A stretch of DNA of 5,357 nt from Chloroflexota bacterium. Its GTDB lineage: Bacteria; Chloroflexota; Ktedonobacteria; Ktedonobacterales; Ktedonobacteraceae. Under the pieces are notes generated by a model. It saw only the letters and a program-made list of their open reading frames with translations. It did not search any database and was not told where the DNA came from. Both the position numbers and the translations under genes were made by a program. Numbering within the stretch: the first letter of the stretch is position 1; every line of letters begins with the position of its first letter. The DNA lies in assembly GCA_005881495.1 (NCBI GenBank), contig VBHI01000098.1:1-5357 (forward strand), in the 5' to 3' direction. Below, piece by piece: positions 4,847-5,357 of this stretch.

Positions 4847-5357
4847 ATGGATGTGATCAACCACCCGCAGGCAGAACGCGAGGCTGAGCTGATGCAAGCT
4901 AACCGCGAGGAACTGGTGGAGCGGATTGCGCGGGCCATGCGCCAAGATGGGACCGCCCAGCCGCTCCAAGGGCTGCACCTATACCGTCACTCCTTCTCTC
5001 TGGAGCAGGTTTACAGCGTGGTCGAGCCATCCCTGTGCGTGGTTGCCCAGGGCAGCAAGGAGGTCCTGCTGGGCGAGAGCCGCTACCGGTATGACCCCTT
5101 CCACTATCTTCTCGTGACGGTCGATCTGCCCAACGTCGGTCAGGTCCTGCAAGCCTCGAAGGAGCGGCCCTTCCTCAGTCTGCGCCTGGAACTGGCCCCC
5201 ACCCTCGTCGGTGAGGTCCTGCTTGAGGCCGGTCACGCCTGGCCGAGAGATTCTGCTGAGGTGAGGGCCATCGCTGTCAGCCCGTTGGATGGGCACCTGT
5301 TGGACGCCGTGGTGCGGCTCACGAGGCTCCTGGATGCCCCCGCCGAAGCGCGGGTCC
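4847..5357 (+). CDS. AraC-family transcriptional regulator, N-terminal AraC_N domain (cut by window edge)
   Basis: The first 170 residues of a regulator of the AraC_N (PF06719) group, usually about 300 residues. The sensor domain is complete or nearly so: GLHLYRHSF (42-50), VYSVVEPSLCVVAQGSKEVL (55-74), LGESRYRYDPFHYLLVTVDLP (75-95), an ERPFLSLRLEL segment (106-116) and the end of the domain around SPLDGHLLDAVVRLTRLL (145-162). The two C-terminal helix-turn-helix motifs that bind DNA lie beyond the window. This group includes E. coli YqhC, which activates an alcohol dehydrogenase and an aldo/keto reductase gene in response to aldehydes. The neighbourhood here, with an alcohol dehydrogenase and two aldo/keto reductases, fits such a role by inference. 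The ATG at 4847 has AAGAGG five bases upstream and gives the usual MDVINHPQ-type start. An in-frame ATG at 4814 is possible but has no ribosome binding site. It is the only plus-strand gene in the window. Confidence 0.92.
   Translation, partial: MDVINHPQAEREAELMQANREELVERIARAMRQDGTAQPLQGLHLYRHSFSLEQVYSVVEPSLCVVAQGSKEVLLGESRYRYDPFHYLLVTVDLPNVGQVLQASKERPFLSLRLELAPTLVGEVLLEAGHAWPRDSAEVRAIAVSPLDGHLLDAVVRLTRLLDAPAEARV

Noticed and set aside
4544..4978. Minus-strand frame opposite the start of the AraC-type regulator
   Set aside because: It overlaps the regulator's conserved N-terminus on the other strand, has no ribosome binding site and shows no recognisable motif.

Overview
This 5.36 kb bacterial window is protein-coding on nearly every stretch, with compact genes preceded by good AGGAGG-type ribosome binding sites. 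Seven coding features and one truncated gene lie on the minus strand. A single partial gene on the plus strand diverges from them at the right-hand end. Nothing in the sequence fixes the taxon. Gene content (two aldo/keto reductases, a luciferase-like oxidoreductase fragment, DUF2255, a cyanohydrin-lyase-like cupin, an AraC_N regulator) is typical of soil bacteria such as Chloroflexota, Actinomycetota or Acidobacteriota. That is inference from family distribution only. No transposase, integrase, phage, CRISPR, tRNA or rRNA gene is visible.

Layout, in the direction of minus-strand transcription (right to left): a 353-bp divergent control region (4494-4846) separates the plus-strand AraC_N-type regulator (4847 to the window end, cut) from a small cupin gene (4089-4493). 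Next come the 5' stub of an LLM-class flavin/F420 oxidoreductase (3748-3972), broken after about residue 58, and a 46-codon unrecognised reading frame (3620-3760). Then follow a zinc-dependent alcohol dehydrogenase (2593-3609) and, 14 bp behind it, a DUF2255 protein (2210-2578). After 80 bp comes a tandem-domain carboxymuconolactone decarboxylase-like protein (1374-2129), then a YajO-like aldo/keto reductase (320-1297), a 155-bp spacer holding two short inverted repeats, and the N-terminus of a second, different aldo/keto reductase (1-164, cut by the window edge).

Functional reading: almost all the enzymes belong to families acting on carbonyls, quinones or other electrophiles. The regulator belongs to the AraC_N group that includes E. 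coli YqhC, the aldehyde-responsive activator of an alcohol dehydrogenase (yqhD) and an aldo/keto reductase (dkgA). I infer an inducible carbonyl- or electrophile-detoxification island controlled from the 4494-4846 region. No substrate can be read from the sequence.

The most notable items are a cupin with the metal-ligand pattern of manganese-dependent hydroxynitrile lyases, an overlapping triple palindrome just upstream of that cupin, an abruptly truncated oxidoreductase inside the gene row, and a clear drop in GC content across the CMD-family gene compared with its GC-rich neighbours, which suggests assembly from parts of different origin.
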